Positions 43,663 through 52,492 of a stretch of 61,648 bases of DNA are shown here, piece by piece. The position numbers and the translations under genes were made by a program. Origin of the DNA: Methanosaeta sp. PtaB.Bin039 (GTDB taxonomy: Archaea; Halobacteriota; Methanosarcinia; Methanotrichales; Methanotrichaceae); the NCBI GenBank assembly GCA_002067795.1, contig MVQI01000076.1, forward strand, positions 1-61,648, given 5' to 3'. Every line of letters begins with the position of its first letter. The stretch's first letter is position 1. The notes beneath the pieces are model-generated. The model saw only the letters and a program-made list of their open reading frames with translations. It was not told the DNA's origin and did no database searches.

Positions 43663-43833
43663 GGGCGATTTCCGCTATTTAGACAGACTCGATCTTCGTT
43701 TCTGCTCTTCGAACTGAAATGGCTGTTTGAGGATGACGAAAGTGCCCCTGGACGATTGGGTCAAATGGCAAGGATCGTTTGAGCTGTGTCATCCATGGAT
43801 CCCACACAGACTGGCACAGAGACAGGGGCCCAT

Positions 43834-43855
43834 GGTCCGGACGTGCAGCCGGACC
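43834..43855. terminator. Perfect 7-bp hairpin downstream of the COG4315 gene
   Basis: GGTCCGG (43834-43840) pairs with CCGGACC (43849-43855) around an 8-base loop, 16 bases past the minus-strand stop at 43872. No clear T-run follows, so termination is only suggested. Confidence 0.4.
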
Positions 43856-43871
43856 TCTGCCTCCGTCTCCC

Positions 43872-44300
43872 TCAGATATTCACGCGCTGATTGGTGGGGT
43901 CCACAGGGTACCACTTCTGATCCAGATCTCGGCCGAAATAATCGCCGCTTGCCCTGTCGCCCACATACAGATAGAGCGGCCAGCCTCTGAAAGCTGTCTG
44001 CGATCTGCCGTCGGTGCGCTTTTGAGTTGTGAAGTCCACGCCTCTCAAGCTATCTGGAACACGGATATTTTCTGCATAAAAAGGCGGCCAGCTCTGGGCA
44101 CAGTCTCCATAACATTCGCTTCCAGCCTTGCCGGCGTCATCGGTGAAGTAGTAGAGGGTAAATCCGCTCTGGTTGACCAGGTAAGGCCCAAAGAACTTGT
44201 TGTACGAGACGTTGATGGTGTAGTTGTCCTGGGCCAGGGCTGAGGCTGCCAGGAACCATACTGCCAGAATCGCCAGGCCCAATTTTATTGTTTTGGACAA
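43872..44300 (-). CDS. Secreted COG4315-type repeat protein
   Basis: The 142-residue product has a signal peptide (MSKTIKLGLAILAVWFLAASALA). One full unit of the 'secreted repeat of unknown function' follows: 'GPYLVNQSGFTLYYFTDDAGKAGSECYGDCAQSWPPFYAENI' and a second half 'SQTAFRGWPLYLYVGDRASGDYFGRDLDQKWYPVDP'. Two Cys residues probably form a disulfide. In bacteria this domain is often a small envelope protein, sometimes haem- or metal-linked, but with no proven role. The start is TTG at 44300, preceded by a strong GGTGAT site. Confidence 0.88.
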   Translation of the reverse strand: MSKTIKLGLAILAVWFLAASALAQDNYTINVSYNKFFGPYLVNQSGFTLYYFTDDAGKAGSECYGDCAQSWPPFYAENIRVPDSLRGVDFTTQKRTDGRSQTAFRGWPLYLYVGDRASGDYFGRDLDQKWYPVDPTNQRVNI

Positions 44301-44418
44301 AATATATCACCCCTTACCCCAATCAGCGATCAGATTATTAAATCTTTGCCGGCATCGGTCGAAGAGGCGTCATCGGCCCGACCGCGCGATTCAAAAAGAC
44401 GTTGCGAATGGCTTGTGC

Positions 44419-44459
44419 AAAAAAAATGTGCAGGTCCGGATGAGATATCCAGTCCGGAC
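44419..44459 (-). terminator. Hairpin and T-run after the first CDC48 gene
   Basis: On the minus strand GTCCGGA (44453-44459) pairs with TCCGGAC (44434-44440). Eight Ts (44419-44426) follow a few bases later. The stem begins four bases after the stop codon at 44463. Confidence 0.65.
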
Positions 44460-44462
44460 TTT

Positions 44463-46739
44463 TCAGGCGTAGATATCCTGTCGCTCAACCTCCCGGGACC
44501 CGCTCTTTCGCAGCACGTCTGCCAGCTTGGAGTAGTACTTCATCGTGTCGGGTGTCACCGATGGGCCGATCTCCTGGATGGCTGCCAGGAAGTGCTTCTG
44601 GGAGACTTTTTCCGATGCCATGCTCTCCCGCAGCGCCAGGCGGCCGGCTTTCCGGCAAAGAGCTGCTATATCCGCACCTGTATATTGATCGGTGGCATCA
44701 ACCAGGGCGTCCAGGCTGACGTCGTCGTCGAGTGGGATGGACCTGGTATGAACCTCAAGGATCTTGCGGCGGGACGGGGATTCTGGAACCGGGACCATGA
44801 TCAGCTCGTCGAATCGGCCGGGGCGGAGAAGTGCCGGATCGATGATGTCCGGCCGGTTGGTTGCACCAATGACCACCACGCCATGCAGCTCCTCCAGGCC
44901 GTCCATCTCTGAGAGAAGCTGGTTGACCATCCTCTCGGTCGCATGAGGCTCCCCCATGGACCCACCCCTGACCGGCACAAGCGCATCCAGCTCATCCAGG
45001 AATATCACCGCTGGCGAAACCTGTCGGGCTTTGCGGAATATCTCAGCGACCCTTTTTTCGCTCTCTCCGTACCACTTCGAGAGCAGATCGCTTCCCTTAG
45101 CCGTTATGAAATTGGCGTTGCTCTCGTTGGCAACGGCCTTCGCAAGCATTGTCTTGCCGGTTCCCGGAGGCCCGTAGAGTAAGATCCCCTTGGGAGAGTC
45201 TATGCCCAGGCGCCGGAATGCGTCTCCATGGCGCAGAGGCCACTCAACCGCTTCGACCATCAGCTGCTTGACGGCTTCCAGCCCGCCTATATCCTCCCAG
45301 CGCACTCTGGGCACCTCGATCATGATCTCTCGCAGCGCCGAGGGCTGAACCTCCCGCATAGCAGCCTCGAAGTCCTCCCTCTGAACTATCAGGCGGTCGA
45401 GCACCTCTTTTGGTATGGTGGCCTGCTCAAGGTCTATCTCCGGCAGGATCCGGCGCAGCGCGTTCATGGCCGCCTCACGGCAGACGGCGGCTATATCCGC
45501 TCCGACGAAGCCGTAGGTCAGGCTGGCAAATCCGTCGATATCCACGTCCTCGGACAGCGGCATGCCCCGGGTATGGATCTGGAATATCTCATGCCGGCCG
45601 GTGACATCGGGGACCCCAAGCTCGATCTCCCTATCGAATCGACCGGGGCGGCGCAGAGCCATGTCGAGGGCTTCTGGCCTGTTGGTTGAGCCTATTACTA
45701 TGACGTTTTTGCGCTCCTTAAGACCGTCCATGAGGGATAGGAGCTGGGCCACCACCCTTCTTTCCACCTCGCCGGTAACCTCACCTCTCTTTGGGGCTAT
45801 CGAGTCCAGCTCGTCCAGGAAGATAACTGCGGGCGCGTTCTTCTCCGCCTCCTCGAACAGGTCCCGCAGGGCTTTTTCGCTCTCCCCGTAGTACTTGGAC
45901 ATGATCTCCGGACCGTTGATGCTGATGAAGTAGGCGTCGCTCTCGTTGGCAACCGCCTTGGCGAGCATGGTCTTTCCTGTTCCCGGCGGGCCGTGGAGCA
46001 GGATTCCCTTGGGCGGATCGATCCCAAGACGATCGAACAGCTCAGGGTGCTTGAGGGGCAGCTCAATCATCTCTCGAACCTTGTTTATGGCCGGCTTGAT
46101 GCCGCCCACGTCCTCATAGCAGACCGAAGGCACCGGTCTTTCCGCCACCTCGACCGCCTGAGGAAGGAGCTCTACCTCGGTCACATCGGTTATCTTGACA
46201 AGGCCTGGCGGATTTGTTGATACCACTCGCAGCTTGATCTCACCAAGCCCAAAAGCCTGGGCTCCCAAAAAACCCCTGAACAGCTCCTCGAACATGGTCT
46301 CCCGGCCGAACGAGTCGGATGGAGGCCGGCGGACGCTCGTCGTGCTTATCACGTCGCCCTTTGAGACCGGGCGGCCCTGGAACACCTTTATCAGCACCTC
46401 ACCCGGCGCGAAGATCTGCATGCCCTTGGTCACCGGTGCCAGTGTGACGTGCTTGGCCTCTGACCATTGGGCCTTCTTCACATCAACATACTGCCCGATG
46501 CTGGTCCCGGCGTTGGAACGGATCAGGCCGTCCATGCGTATGATGTCAAGGCCCTGGTCTGCTGCGTAGGCGCTCACAACCAGGGCGGCAGTCTCCCGTG
46601 ATCCGCTTATCTCGATCACATCCAGGGGGCGTACCCCCATCCTGGTCATTATATCGTCGCCAATCCTGGCGATTCCCTTTCCAACGTCCCTCTGATCTGC
46701 TTCAGCTACCTTTAAACGGAGTGACTCGACATCAGTCAT
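44463..46739 (-). CDS. CDC48/VAT-type AAA ATPase, copy 1
   Basis: The 758-residue protein has the CDC48 N-domain (double-psi barrel and beta part, about 5-190) and two AAA modules. Module D1 has Walker A GPPGTGKT (250-257) and Walker B FLDELD (307-312). Module D2 has GPPGTGKT (523-530) and FLDELD (580-585). Both have 'RPGRFD' arginine-finger regions. CDC48 unfolds or extracts proteins for degradation. The C-terminus ends 'RQDIYA', whose Ile-Tyr-Ala fits the HbYX proteasome-docking motif, so it may feed the 20S proteasome directly. A hairpin terminator follows the stop. Confidence 0.95.
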   Translation of the reverse strand: MTDVESLRLKVAEADQRDVGKGIARIGDDIMTRMGVRPLDVIEISGSRETAALVVSAYAADQGLDIIRMDGLIRSNAGTSIGQYVDVKKAQWSEAKHVTLAPVTKGMQIFAPGEVLIKVFQGRPVSKGDVISTTSVRRPPSDSFGRETMFEELFRGFLGAQAFGLGEIKLRVVSTNPPGLVKITDVTEVELLPQAVEVAERPVPSVCYEDVGGIKPAINKVREMIELPLKHPELFDRLGIDPPKGILLHGPPGTGKTMLAKAVANESDAYFISINGPEIMSKYYGESEKALRDLFEEAEKNAPAVIFLDELDSIAPKRGEVTGEVERRVVAQLLSLMDGLKERKNVIVIGSTNRPEALDMALRRPGRFDREIELGVPDVTGRHEIFQIHTRGMPLSEDVDIDGFASLTYGFVGADIAAVCREAAMNALRRILPEIDLEQATIPKEVLDRLIVQREDFEAAMREVQPSALREIMIEVPRVRWEDIGGLEAVKQLMVEAVEWPLRHGDAFRRLGIDSPKGILLYGPPGTGKTMLAKAVANESNANFITAKGSDLLSKWYGESEKRVAEIFRKARQVSPAVIFLDELDALVPVRGGSMGEPHATERMVNQLLSEMDGLEELHGVVVIGATNRPDIIDPALLRPGRFDELIMVPVPESPSRRKILEVHTRSIPLDDDVSLDALVDATDQYTGADIAALCRKAGRLALRESMASEKVSQKHFLAAIQEIGPSVTPDTMKYYSKLADVLRKSGSREVERQDIYA

Positions 46740-47111
46740 CTCTCATGCACCTTACCTAGATTGGATACGTGATCGGCCGGGGCAGAGACCTTCCAGATTC
46801 CGGACAGTCCATAGCCGGCGATTCCCTGCCGGAATGGACAGGCCGCATGGGCACCCCCACCCAAAGCCCCATCGTTCTGTCTAAATCCAGTTTGCCTCGG
46901 GATGGCCGCCCGTTTTTATAGGGCGCTCTTCCTGGCATCTTCGGTCAGCAATTAAGGCATAGATGACATGGTATATGGTCCTATGTGCTCTTTAAATATT
47001 TCCCGGATTGAGAATGTCGATTGCTCCGGCGGATCAACGGATCATATGCCACGTTTTAAATCCTGATACCTCTCCAGCAGAAGCTATTGTGGTTAGGAGG
47101 CTTTTGGTCCT
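46740..47111. other. Divergent intergenic region between CDC48 copy 1 and hpt
   Basis: Two minus-strand TATA-like sequences (CCTATAAAAACG near 46911-46922 and AAATATTTAAAGA near 46991-47003) could drive the CDC48 gene with a long leader. The plus-strand box at 47053-47061 fits hpt. No gene is supported. Confidence 0.45.
47053..47061 (+). promoter_or_regulatory. TATA box of hpt
   Basis: GTTTTAAAT lies about 50 bases before the hpt ATG; GGAGG at 47096-47100 then gives a leader with a clear ribosome site. Confidence 0.5.
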
Positions 47112-47690
47112 ATGCTGGAAATATTGAAGATGTCGCTGAGGGAGGCACCGGTTTTCAGACGGGGTGAGTACAATTATTTCATCCATCCGATAACCGACGG
47201 CGTTCCCCAGGTCAGGCCGGCCCTGATAAGAGAAGTGGTAGGGCATATCATACGGATCGCCGATATGGACGTGGACAAGATAGTTACCGTTGAGGCCATG
47301 GGGATACCCATAGGCATGGCACTTTCCCTGGCCACCGACATCCCGCTGGTCATCGTGCGCAAACGCAAATACGGTCTCCCCGGAGAGATCGAGGTTTCTC
47401 AGGTAACAGGCTACTCGAAATCCCAGCTCTTCGTAAACGGCATAGAGAAGGGCGATCGCGTGATAATGGTCGATGATGTGGTCAGCACCGGCGGCACTGC
47501 CCTGGCAGTCTGTCAGGCCCTGTCGGTGGCTGGAGCTATCGTAAAGGATCTGGTGGTTGTGATAGAGAGGGGATCAGGAGCCGATCTCGTGAGGGATGCG
47601 GGATACCCGCTCAAGACCATGGTGAGGGTGGAGGTGGACCCGAAAAGGGTCTATAAGGTGGACGAGGTCAGCTCCAGGCCAGGCAGATGA
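47112..47690 (+). CDS. hpt: Hypoxanthine/guanine phosphoribosyltransferase, archaeal type
   Basis: The enzyme salvages purine bases to IMP/GMP with PRPP. The 192-residue protein has the archaeal start '[24 protein letters not shown]', '[40 protein letters not shown]', and the PRPP loop '[18 protein letters not shown]' (about 116-133). The length is typical. GGAGG lies about a dozen bases upstream of the ATG. It supplies the salvage side to PurP and AMP phosphorylase in this window. The DUF357 gene follows 71 bases later. Confidence 0.92.
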   Translation: MLEILKMSLREAPVFRRGEYNYFIHPITDGVPQVRPALIREVVGHIIRIADMDVDKIVTVEAMGIPIGMALSLATDIPLVIVRKRKYGLPGEIEVSQVTGYSKSQLFVNGIEKGDRVIMVDDVVSTGGTALAVCQALSVAGAIVKDLVVVIERGSGADLVRDAGYPLKTMVRVEVDPKRVYKVDEVSSRPGR

Positions 47691-47761
47691 TAAGGCCATG
47701 CAGCAGACCTGTCTGAGACGACGCCGGCAACCGAACCGGTGTTGCCTGACAACAAGAGCGG

Positions 47762-48040
47762 ATGCGAAATTGGCAGAAGCAAATAACGAGGCAAGATCTG
47801 ATGCCAGATATCAGTGAGGAGCTGCTCGCGGAGACCGAGAAGTGGAGGAGGCGTGCCCAGGAGAGGGCAGCTCTTGCCAAAGGCGATCCAAAGTTTATGG
47901 AAAACGTGCTTGCCTACATCGATGACAGCGGATATTTCCTGGAGAGGGGCGATTTGGTTCGGGCTTTTGAGGCAGTCATATGGGCATGGGCCTGGCTTGA
48001 GATCGGTGAGCGGCAAGGCATCCTGACGAGCCTCGACTAA
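47762..48040 (+). CDS. DUF357-family protein
   Basis: The 92-residue helical protein has the DUF357 pattern: 'LAETEKWRRRAQERAAL', 'FMENVLAYIDDSGYFLERGDLVRAFEAVIWAWAWLEIG'. The family is archaeal and uncharacterised; the helices are TPR- or HEPN-like in appearance. The ATG at 47801 (13 codons later) has GAGG upstream and is an alternative start. It lies between hpt and hisF, all on one strand. Confidence 0.82.
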   Translation: MRNWQKQITRQDLMPDISEELLAETEKWRRRAQERAALAKGDPKFMENVLAYIDDSGYFLERGDLVRAFEAVIWAWAWLEIGERQGILTSLD

Positions 48041-48126
48041 CTTTCTTGTCCAGTTGTCAGGCATTTCGGGATCTGCAGGACGGGAAATGAAAAGCTTTTA
48101 GCCATGTGGTTTGATCTTCGTTATTT

Positions 48127-48945
48127 ATGAAGAGCTATGCCAAGATCATCCCCTGTCTGGATGTGAAAGTTGTGGACGGCATCCCCTCGGTGGTCAAGGG
48201 GGTCAAGTTCGTCGACCTGAAGAGGCAGGGCGATCCGGTGCAGTTCGCCAGGCGCTACCAGGAGCAGGGCGCTGACGAGCTGGTCTTCCTGGACATAACC
48301 GCATCAGCCGAGGGACGACGGACTATGGTGGACGTGGTCAAACGGACGGCGCAGGAAGTGGACATACCGTTTGCAGTAGGCGGTGGCATATCCAGCTTAG
48401 AAGCCATAGGCGAGATCCTGGAGGCTGGAGCCGATAAGGTGGGAATGAACACGGCCGCTGTTCTGCATCCAGAGCTGGTGGAGCAGGCAGCCCAGGAGTT
48501 CGGCAGTGATAGGATAACGGTCGCTGTGGATGCAATGCGAAATTTCGAGATACGCAAAGCAGAAACTGCCTACGATCTGGAGGATGGGCGCAGGGCCTGG
48601 TTCGAGGTCGTGATATATGGTGGGCGCAAGGCTGTCGGGCTGGATGCTGTTGGATGGTCCAGGAAGATGGAGGAGCTCGGGGCCGGAGAGATACTGCTTA
48701 CAAGCATGGATCGCGACGGGACCAATATCGGCTATGACATACCACTCACTCGTGCGGTCTGCCAGGCGGTGGGGATTCCGGTCATAGCCAGCGGCGGAGC
48801 TGCCAACGCCCAGCATATGCTCGAGGCCTTTACGGAGGCTGGAGCGGATGCGGCTCTGGCTGCCGGGATATTCCACCGGGGAGAGGTCACAGTGGGCCAG
48901 GTCAAGGATTACCTGAGGTCCCATGGAATTGAGGTCCGCATATGA
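48127..48945 (+). CDS. hisF: Imidazole glycerol phosphate synthase, cyclase subunit
   Basis: HisF closes the imidazole ring of histidine using ammonia from HisH. The 272-residue TIM barrel has the catalytic Asp12 in '[12 protein letters not shown]' and Asp135 in 'VAVDAM'. Phosphate-binding loops are 'AVGGGISS', 'KVGMNTAAV', '[18 protein letters not shown]' and '[10 protein letters not shown]'. The length is slightly above the usual 250-255 because of a small insertion near '[19 protein letters not shown]', a normal variable region. No other his genes are adjacent. Confidence 0.95.
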   Translation: MKSYAKIIPCLDVKVVDGIPSVVKGVKFVDLKRQGDPVQFARRYQEQGADELVFLDITASAEGRRTMVDVVKRTAQEVDIPFAVGGGISSLEAIGEILEAGADKVGMNTAAVLHPELVEQAAQEFGSDRITVAVDAMRNFEIRKAETAYDLEDGRRAWFEVVIYGGRKAVGLDAVGWSRKMEELGAGEILLTSMDRDGTNIGYDIPLTRAVCQAVGIPVIASGGAANAQHMLEAFTEAGADAALAAGIFHRGEVTVGQVKDYLRSHGIEVRI

Positions 48946-49002
48946 AGCTGCAGGGGGGCATCACTGGCTGATCAGTCTGCGCTGCTTCCTTCGGGCGGCT
49001 CT

Positions 49003-49030
49003 GGTCCCATATCTAGGGCCAATTTTTCTT
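49003..49030 (+). terminator. Hairpin with T-run after hisF
   Basis: A short stem (GG-CCC paired with GGG-CC, one bulged T) is followed by AATTTTTCTT, about 60 bases after the hisF stop. Confidence 0.4.
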
Positions 49031-49103
49031 ATATTTCCGTCAGTGGAACTGCAATTTCGCCGGAAGCAAAGCCTCATGGGCCCATCTTGAGGGCCTGGAG
49101 CAG

Positions 49104-49487
49104 TCACTCTCTGGGGCTTGAGGATATGCGCACCAGGCCAGGGCTTTCGTAGGAAGAGGCAGCCATTTCCGCGAGGAAGTGATAGCTCTCTAAGAGCTGA
49201 TTCAATGTCATCAGCCTCTTCTCCGATTTTATCTCTCCGATCCAGATCCGAACTGCGAGCATCCTTCCAGCAGGCTCTATCTCCAGCTCCATGCAGTCGC
49301 TGGCCAGCCCTCCTGGCCAGACCGCGATCCTCGATGTTGCCTTGCCTGAGGCATCCATAAGCAATGGAAGGACATGGGCCCAGATCTGATCATTGGACAA
49401 CCAGCGAAAGCCCCGGCTCCTCAGATAGCGTGCAGCGCGAGGGAACCTGGATTCCAGGTTACGGATACAGGGCGGCGACCTGGTCAT
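49104..49487 (-). CDS. Hypothetical protein, second of an overlapping pair
   Basis: The 127-residue frame is not recognised. It has a basic N-terminus ('FPRAARYLRSRGFRWLSNDQIW'), a central beta-like region ('SRIAVWPGGLASDCMELEIEPAGRMLAVRIWIGEI') and a helix ('LMTLNQLLESYHFLAEMAASSYE'). Its ATG overlaps the stop of the upstream frame (ATGA at 49484-49487), which suggests coupled translation and supports both being genes. Confidence 0.5.
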   Translation of the reverse strand: MTRSPPCIRNLESRFPRAARYLRSRGFRWLSNDQIWAHVLPLLMDASGKATSRIAVWPGGLASDCMELEIEPAGRMLAVRIWIGEIKSEKRLMTLNQLLESYHFLAEMAASSYESPGLVRISSSPRE

Positions 49488-49906
49488 GATCCAGATGGAA
49501 GGACGCTTATGCCAACCCCTCTCAGAGGCACATTCCAGGCAGAGGAGTCGCAGCCAGAGCCGACTTTGGTTCTGGCCTTCTCAGCATACAAGGCGCATCT
49601 TAAGGGTGAGAGAGCGGCAGAAAGGTCAGCGTCTCTGAGCTCTTCTATCCTGTCGGAGAGGATAGGCCGAGGCATCTCTCCGGCTGTGTCAGCAGGCCTA
49701 TCCAGGAGACGAGAAAGCACTGTTTCCTGGCGGCAGTCTCTCGTATGAACCGAATTCTGGTTTCTTACTATCTGCGGACGCATCCGTTTTATCAGATCCT
49801 CTCGGTCTCTATACCAGATGGATCTGAAATTCTCCCTGCAGCAGATCCAGGCAGCGCTCTGCTCATACTCTTTTCTGCGGATTTTGGACGTCATCATCTC
49901 TATCAC
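49484..49906 (-). CDS. Hypothetical protein, first of an overlapping pair
   Basis: The 140-residue frame starts MIEMMTSKIRRKEYEQSAAWICCRENF and has a basic, Arg-rich first half and a Cys-containing, less ordered second half. No family is recognised. GTGAT lies before the ATG, and a TATA-like GAATAAAA sits about 75-80 bases upstream. It may belong to a lineage-specific cassette with the overlapping gene downstream. Confidence 0.5.
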   Translation of the reverse strand: MIEMMTSKIRRKEYEQSAAWICCRENFRSIWYRDREDLIKRMRPQIVRNQNSVHTRDCRQETVLSRLLDRPADTAGEMPRPILSDRIEELRDADLSAALSPLRCALYAEKARTKVGSGCDSSAWNVPLRGVGISVLPSGS

Positions 49907-49979
49907 TCATGAGCCCGCGTTTTTGGCCAGGCCTCTGCCAGCACTAATCTCGGGCTTTGCACTGGCATATCCGATACGG

Positions 49980-49988
49980 CTTTTATTC
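49980..49988 (-). promoter_or_regulatory. TATA-like box of the overlapping hypothetical pair
   Basis: GAATAAAA on the minus strand predicts a start near 49955 and a leader of about 50 bases before the ATG at 49906. Confidence 0.35.
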
Positions 49989-50239
49989 TGGGAATAAGAC
50001 CCGAAAACTCGGTGGAAGGCCACAGGCGGGTTTTGGTGATCCTTCAAGTGTGCTTCAGATAGGCTGTCCTGTGGGATTAAGGCTATTAATCGATGGGGTT
50101 CCCTTGGGATCAGCGGCATAAATGCCGTATCCCGGACTCCTATGCCCCAAGAACGGGGGCTGAATAGCCGGCCGGGGGAATCCTGTCATCCGGATCACAT
50201 CACACCCGCCTGGACCATATCCTACTTGGATTACTGAGT

Positions 50240-50249
50240 ATATATAAGT
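50240..50249 (+). promoter_or_regulatory. Orphan TATA box
   Basis: TATATATAAG is one of the best archaeal TATA matches in the window, yet no convincing coding frame follows within the next several hundred bases. A transcript from it would start near 50272 and run into the tandem repeats. Confidence 0.5.
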
Positions 50250-50380
50250 TGTTGACCTGCGAAATAGCATTATTGCATTGAAATGGCGGCTGCATCTTCG
50301 GCACGAAAATGCCTTGGATCGACCGCAGGTCGCCGGAATAAGGTAGGCAGCGAAAAAGAGCTCGAAAATCGCATGACGTT

Positions 50381-50440
50381 TATCTCGGAAATGAGTCATG
50401 TATCTCGGAGAGGAGTCATGTATCTCGGAAATGAGTCATG
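50381..50440. repeat. Three 20-bp tandem repeats
   Basis: The unit TATCTCGGAAATGAGTCATG occurs three times without spacers. Units 1 and 3 are identical; unit 2 differs only at two positions (GAGAGG in place of GAAATG). The period of two helical turns suits a protein-binding array. The lack of spacers and the small copy number exclude a CRISPR array. Confidence 0.85.
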
Positions 50441-51166
50441 TTTTCACATTGCAGGGCAGCAGCCATGCAAATTTTCCTGCATGACGTCTATGGGTGCATC
50501 CCATGGACTGTTTCCGATAACAAGGATCACCACGACCGCCTCTCGCTGTCGCAGCAGTTTCCACTGGAAGAGGGCCCTTTGCTTGGATCGAAATTGGTCT
50601 AAGCATATCGTTTTCCCAAGACTGTGCAAAAAATATATTTCCACGAATCAACGACAAACAAGGTTTTTCGGAAATAGCAGATCGAATATCCCATGGGAAA
50701 AAAAGGGGTTTATATCGAAAATTTGTGTAAAAGATGATCTGGCAGCAGCGCTCCCGAGCTGACCCCCATCCCCTTACCCATCTGCTTTCTTCTATTCATG
50801 CCACAGTAATAAGCCTTTGGGTAACGATCTGATGATCCTACATGAAGAAATAGTTTTGTATTATCATGAAGGATTCGGCAAGGGCCAGACCCAGAGCTGA
50901 GAATAAGAGGAGACCAGATATCTGCGCCGGGGCCAGACGATCTTTTCAGTCATGAGGCCTCAAAGAATCTCGATCTCCCGAATGCGGCGCGGAGATGGGA
51001 TCATGTCTGATCCGATCACCAAAACCACTTTTTCCGAATCGAATCGATCCGACCGACCTGATCCTGCATAGCAGCAGCGACAGAGGAGACGCGACGGAGG
51101 CAGACGGGATGATTCAGAGAAGACAGGAATCATTCAGACTCAGAGGCGCCACCTGAAACGATCGGT

Positions 51167-52483
51167 TCACCCAGCCCCTCCAACAGTGGCCATGCCTATC
51201 CGCATATGAGGGGCCCCATCGCCCACAGGGACGGTCTGCCCGGACTTGCCGCAGCCGCCGCTATTGAACTTGAGATCGTTGCCAATCGCCCTGACCCCCC
51301 GCAGTATCTCCAGGGTCTGACCGGATAACGATACGTCCCTCAGAAGGCTGGTGATCTCTCCCTTCTCCACCAGGTAGCCCCGTTTGGCATTGAACTGAAA
51401 GACGCCTTCCGCCGGGTTGACCTGGCCGCCCCTGCTGCCAAGAAGATATATTCCGTCGTGCAGCTCCTCCAGCAGCTCATCGAAGGGGCGGTCGCCATTG
51501 GCCACATAGGTGTTCGACATGCGGACATGCGGTTCGCTGTAACCCTGGGCCCTGGCATTTCGGGATGACCCGCCTAGCCTCGAGGCGGTCTCACGGGAAT
51601 GCAGGTAAGACCTGAGAACTCCGCGGTCCAGGATGACCGTCTCCCTGGCTTCTGCCCCCTCCTCGTCGAAAGGATAGTGCCCGTAGTATGGCAGTGATGG
51701 ATCGTCCTTGACCGTAACCAGCTCAGAGCCGATCGCCTGTCCCATCTTTCCCTCCAGAATCGATCCGCCCTCAAGAACTATATCCCCTTCAGCTCCATGC
51801 CCGACCGCCTCATGGATAAAGACGCCTCCCAGCTCCTGATCCAGGATAACCGGATACCTTCCTCCCTTTGGGACCCGGGCGTCAAGCAGCTCAATGGCTG
51901 TCTTGGCCGCCTTTTCAGCCAGCAATAGCGGATCGTCTCGATCCATGATCTCAAGGCCACCCACTCCCGCCCGGATCTCGCTGCCCGACTGCAGCAGCCC
52001 CTCCCTGGCAGCCACTGCAGTTATGCCAAAACCGGTACGGCTAAAGCTGCTGCTCAGGGATAGACCTTCCGAGTTTCGGTAGCCCACCGTGCTGTGGCTC
52101 TCGAAATAGAACGCCTGAGTGCTCTTGATCCCCGGCAGCCTGGCACGCTTCTCGACCTCCCTCAAGATCTCCACCTTCTCCTCCAGGCTGAGAGAGGCGG
52201 TATCCCTGGCCATTGGAAGATCCATGCTCCTTCCCGGAGAGATCTCTGCAAGCTCCAGAACATCCTGGCGCCCTATGCTCCTGGCAAGCCGTCCTGATGC
52301 CTCCAGGCTGCTGTCCAGTCCATCCAAGCTATCGGTCTTGACGAAACCCCATGCCCCGTTTAAAAGGGATCGGACAGCGGCGCCTTGAAAATAGCTGTCA
52401 GCTACCTCTTCTACCTTGGAATTGTCCAGAACGATGCTGGTTCTTTGCCCTTTGACAGTGCGAATATCGTAAAAATCTGCCAT
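51167..52483 (-). CDS. tldD: TldD-type metalloprotease
   Basis: The 438-residue protein is the TldD member of the TldD/PmbA (TldE) pair. The zinc motif HEAVGH is at residues 224-229, with 'GGVFIHEAVGHGAEGDIVLEGGS'. The C-terminal part has 'VFQFNAKRGYLVEKGEITSLLRDVSLSGQTLEILRGVRAIGND' and 'FNSGGCGKSGQTVPVGDGAPHMRI'. In bacteria TldD works with TldE to cleave unfolded peptides; no TldE gene is visible in this window. The start follows the lonB stop by nine bases, so the two genes are one transcript. Confidence 0.93.
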   Translation of the reverse strand: MADFYDIRTVKGQRTSIVLDNSKVEEVADSYFQGAAVRSLLNGAWGFVKTDSLDGLDSSLEASGRLARSIGRQDVLELAEISPGRSMDLPMARDTASLSLEEKVEILREVEKRARLPGIKSTQAFYFESHSTVGYRNSEGLSLSSSFSRTGFGITAVAAREGLLQSGSEIRAGVGGLEIMDRDDPLLLAEKAAKTAIELLDARVPKGGRYPVILDQELGGVFIHEAVGHGAEGDIVLEGGSILEGKMGQAIGSELVTVKDDPSLPYYGHYPFDEEGAEARETVILDRGVLRSYLHSRETASRLGGSSRNARAQGYSEPHVRMSNTYVANGDRPFDELLEELHDGIYLLGSRGGQVNPAEGVFQFNAKRGYLVEKGEITSLLRDVSLSGQTLEILRGVRAIGNDLKFNSGGCGKSGQTVPVGDGAPHMRIGMATVGGAG

Positions 52484-52492
52484 AATATCGCT

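Larger units (their letters stand above)
49907..51166. other. 1.26-kb region without a supported gene
   Basis: The region has a minus-strand TATA-like box near 49980-49988, an orphan plus-strand TATA box (50240-50249), three 20-bp tandem repeats (50381-50440) and an inverted repeat CATGCA/TGCATG (50465-50484). Open frames in it have poor protein character and are interrupted by AT-rich tracts. It may hold a non-coding RNA or the debris of an element. Confidence 0.5.

Noticed and set aside
50381-50440. Possible CRISPR array
   Set aside because: The three 20-bp units are contiguous, with no spacers and no cas genes nearby.
50283-50762. 159-codon plus-strand frame after the orphan TATA box
   Set aside because: It reads through the tandem repeats and AT-rich tracts and has a composition of scattered Cys, Arg and Ser without hydrophobic pattern.
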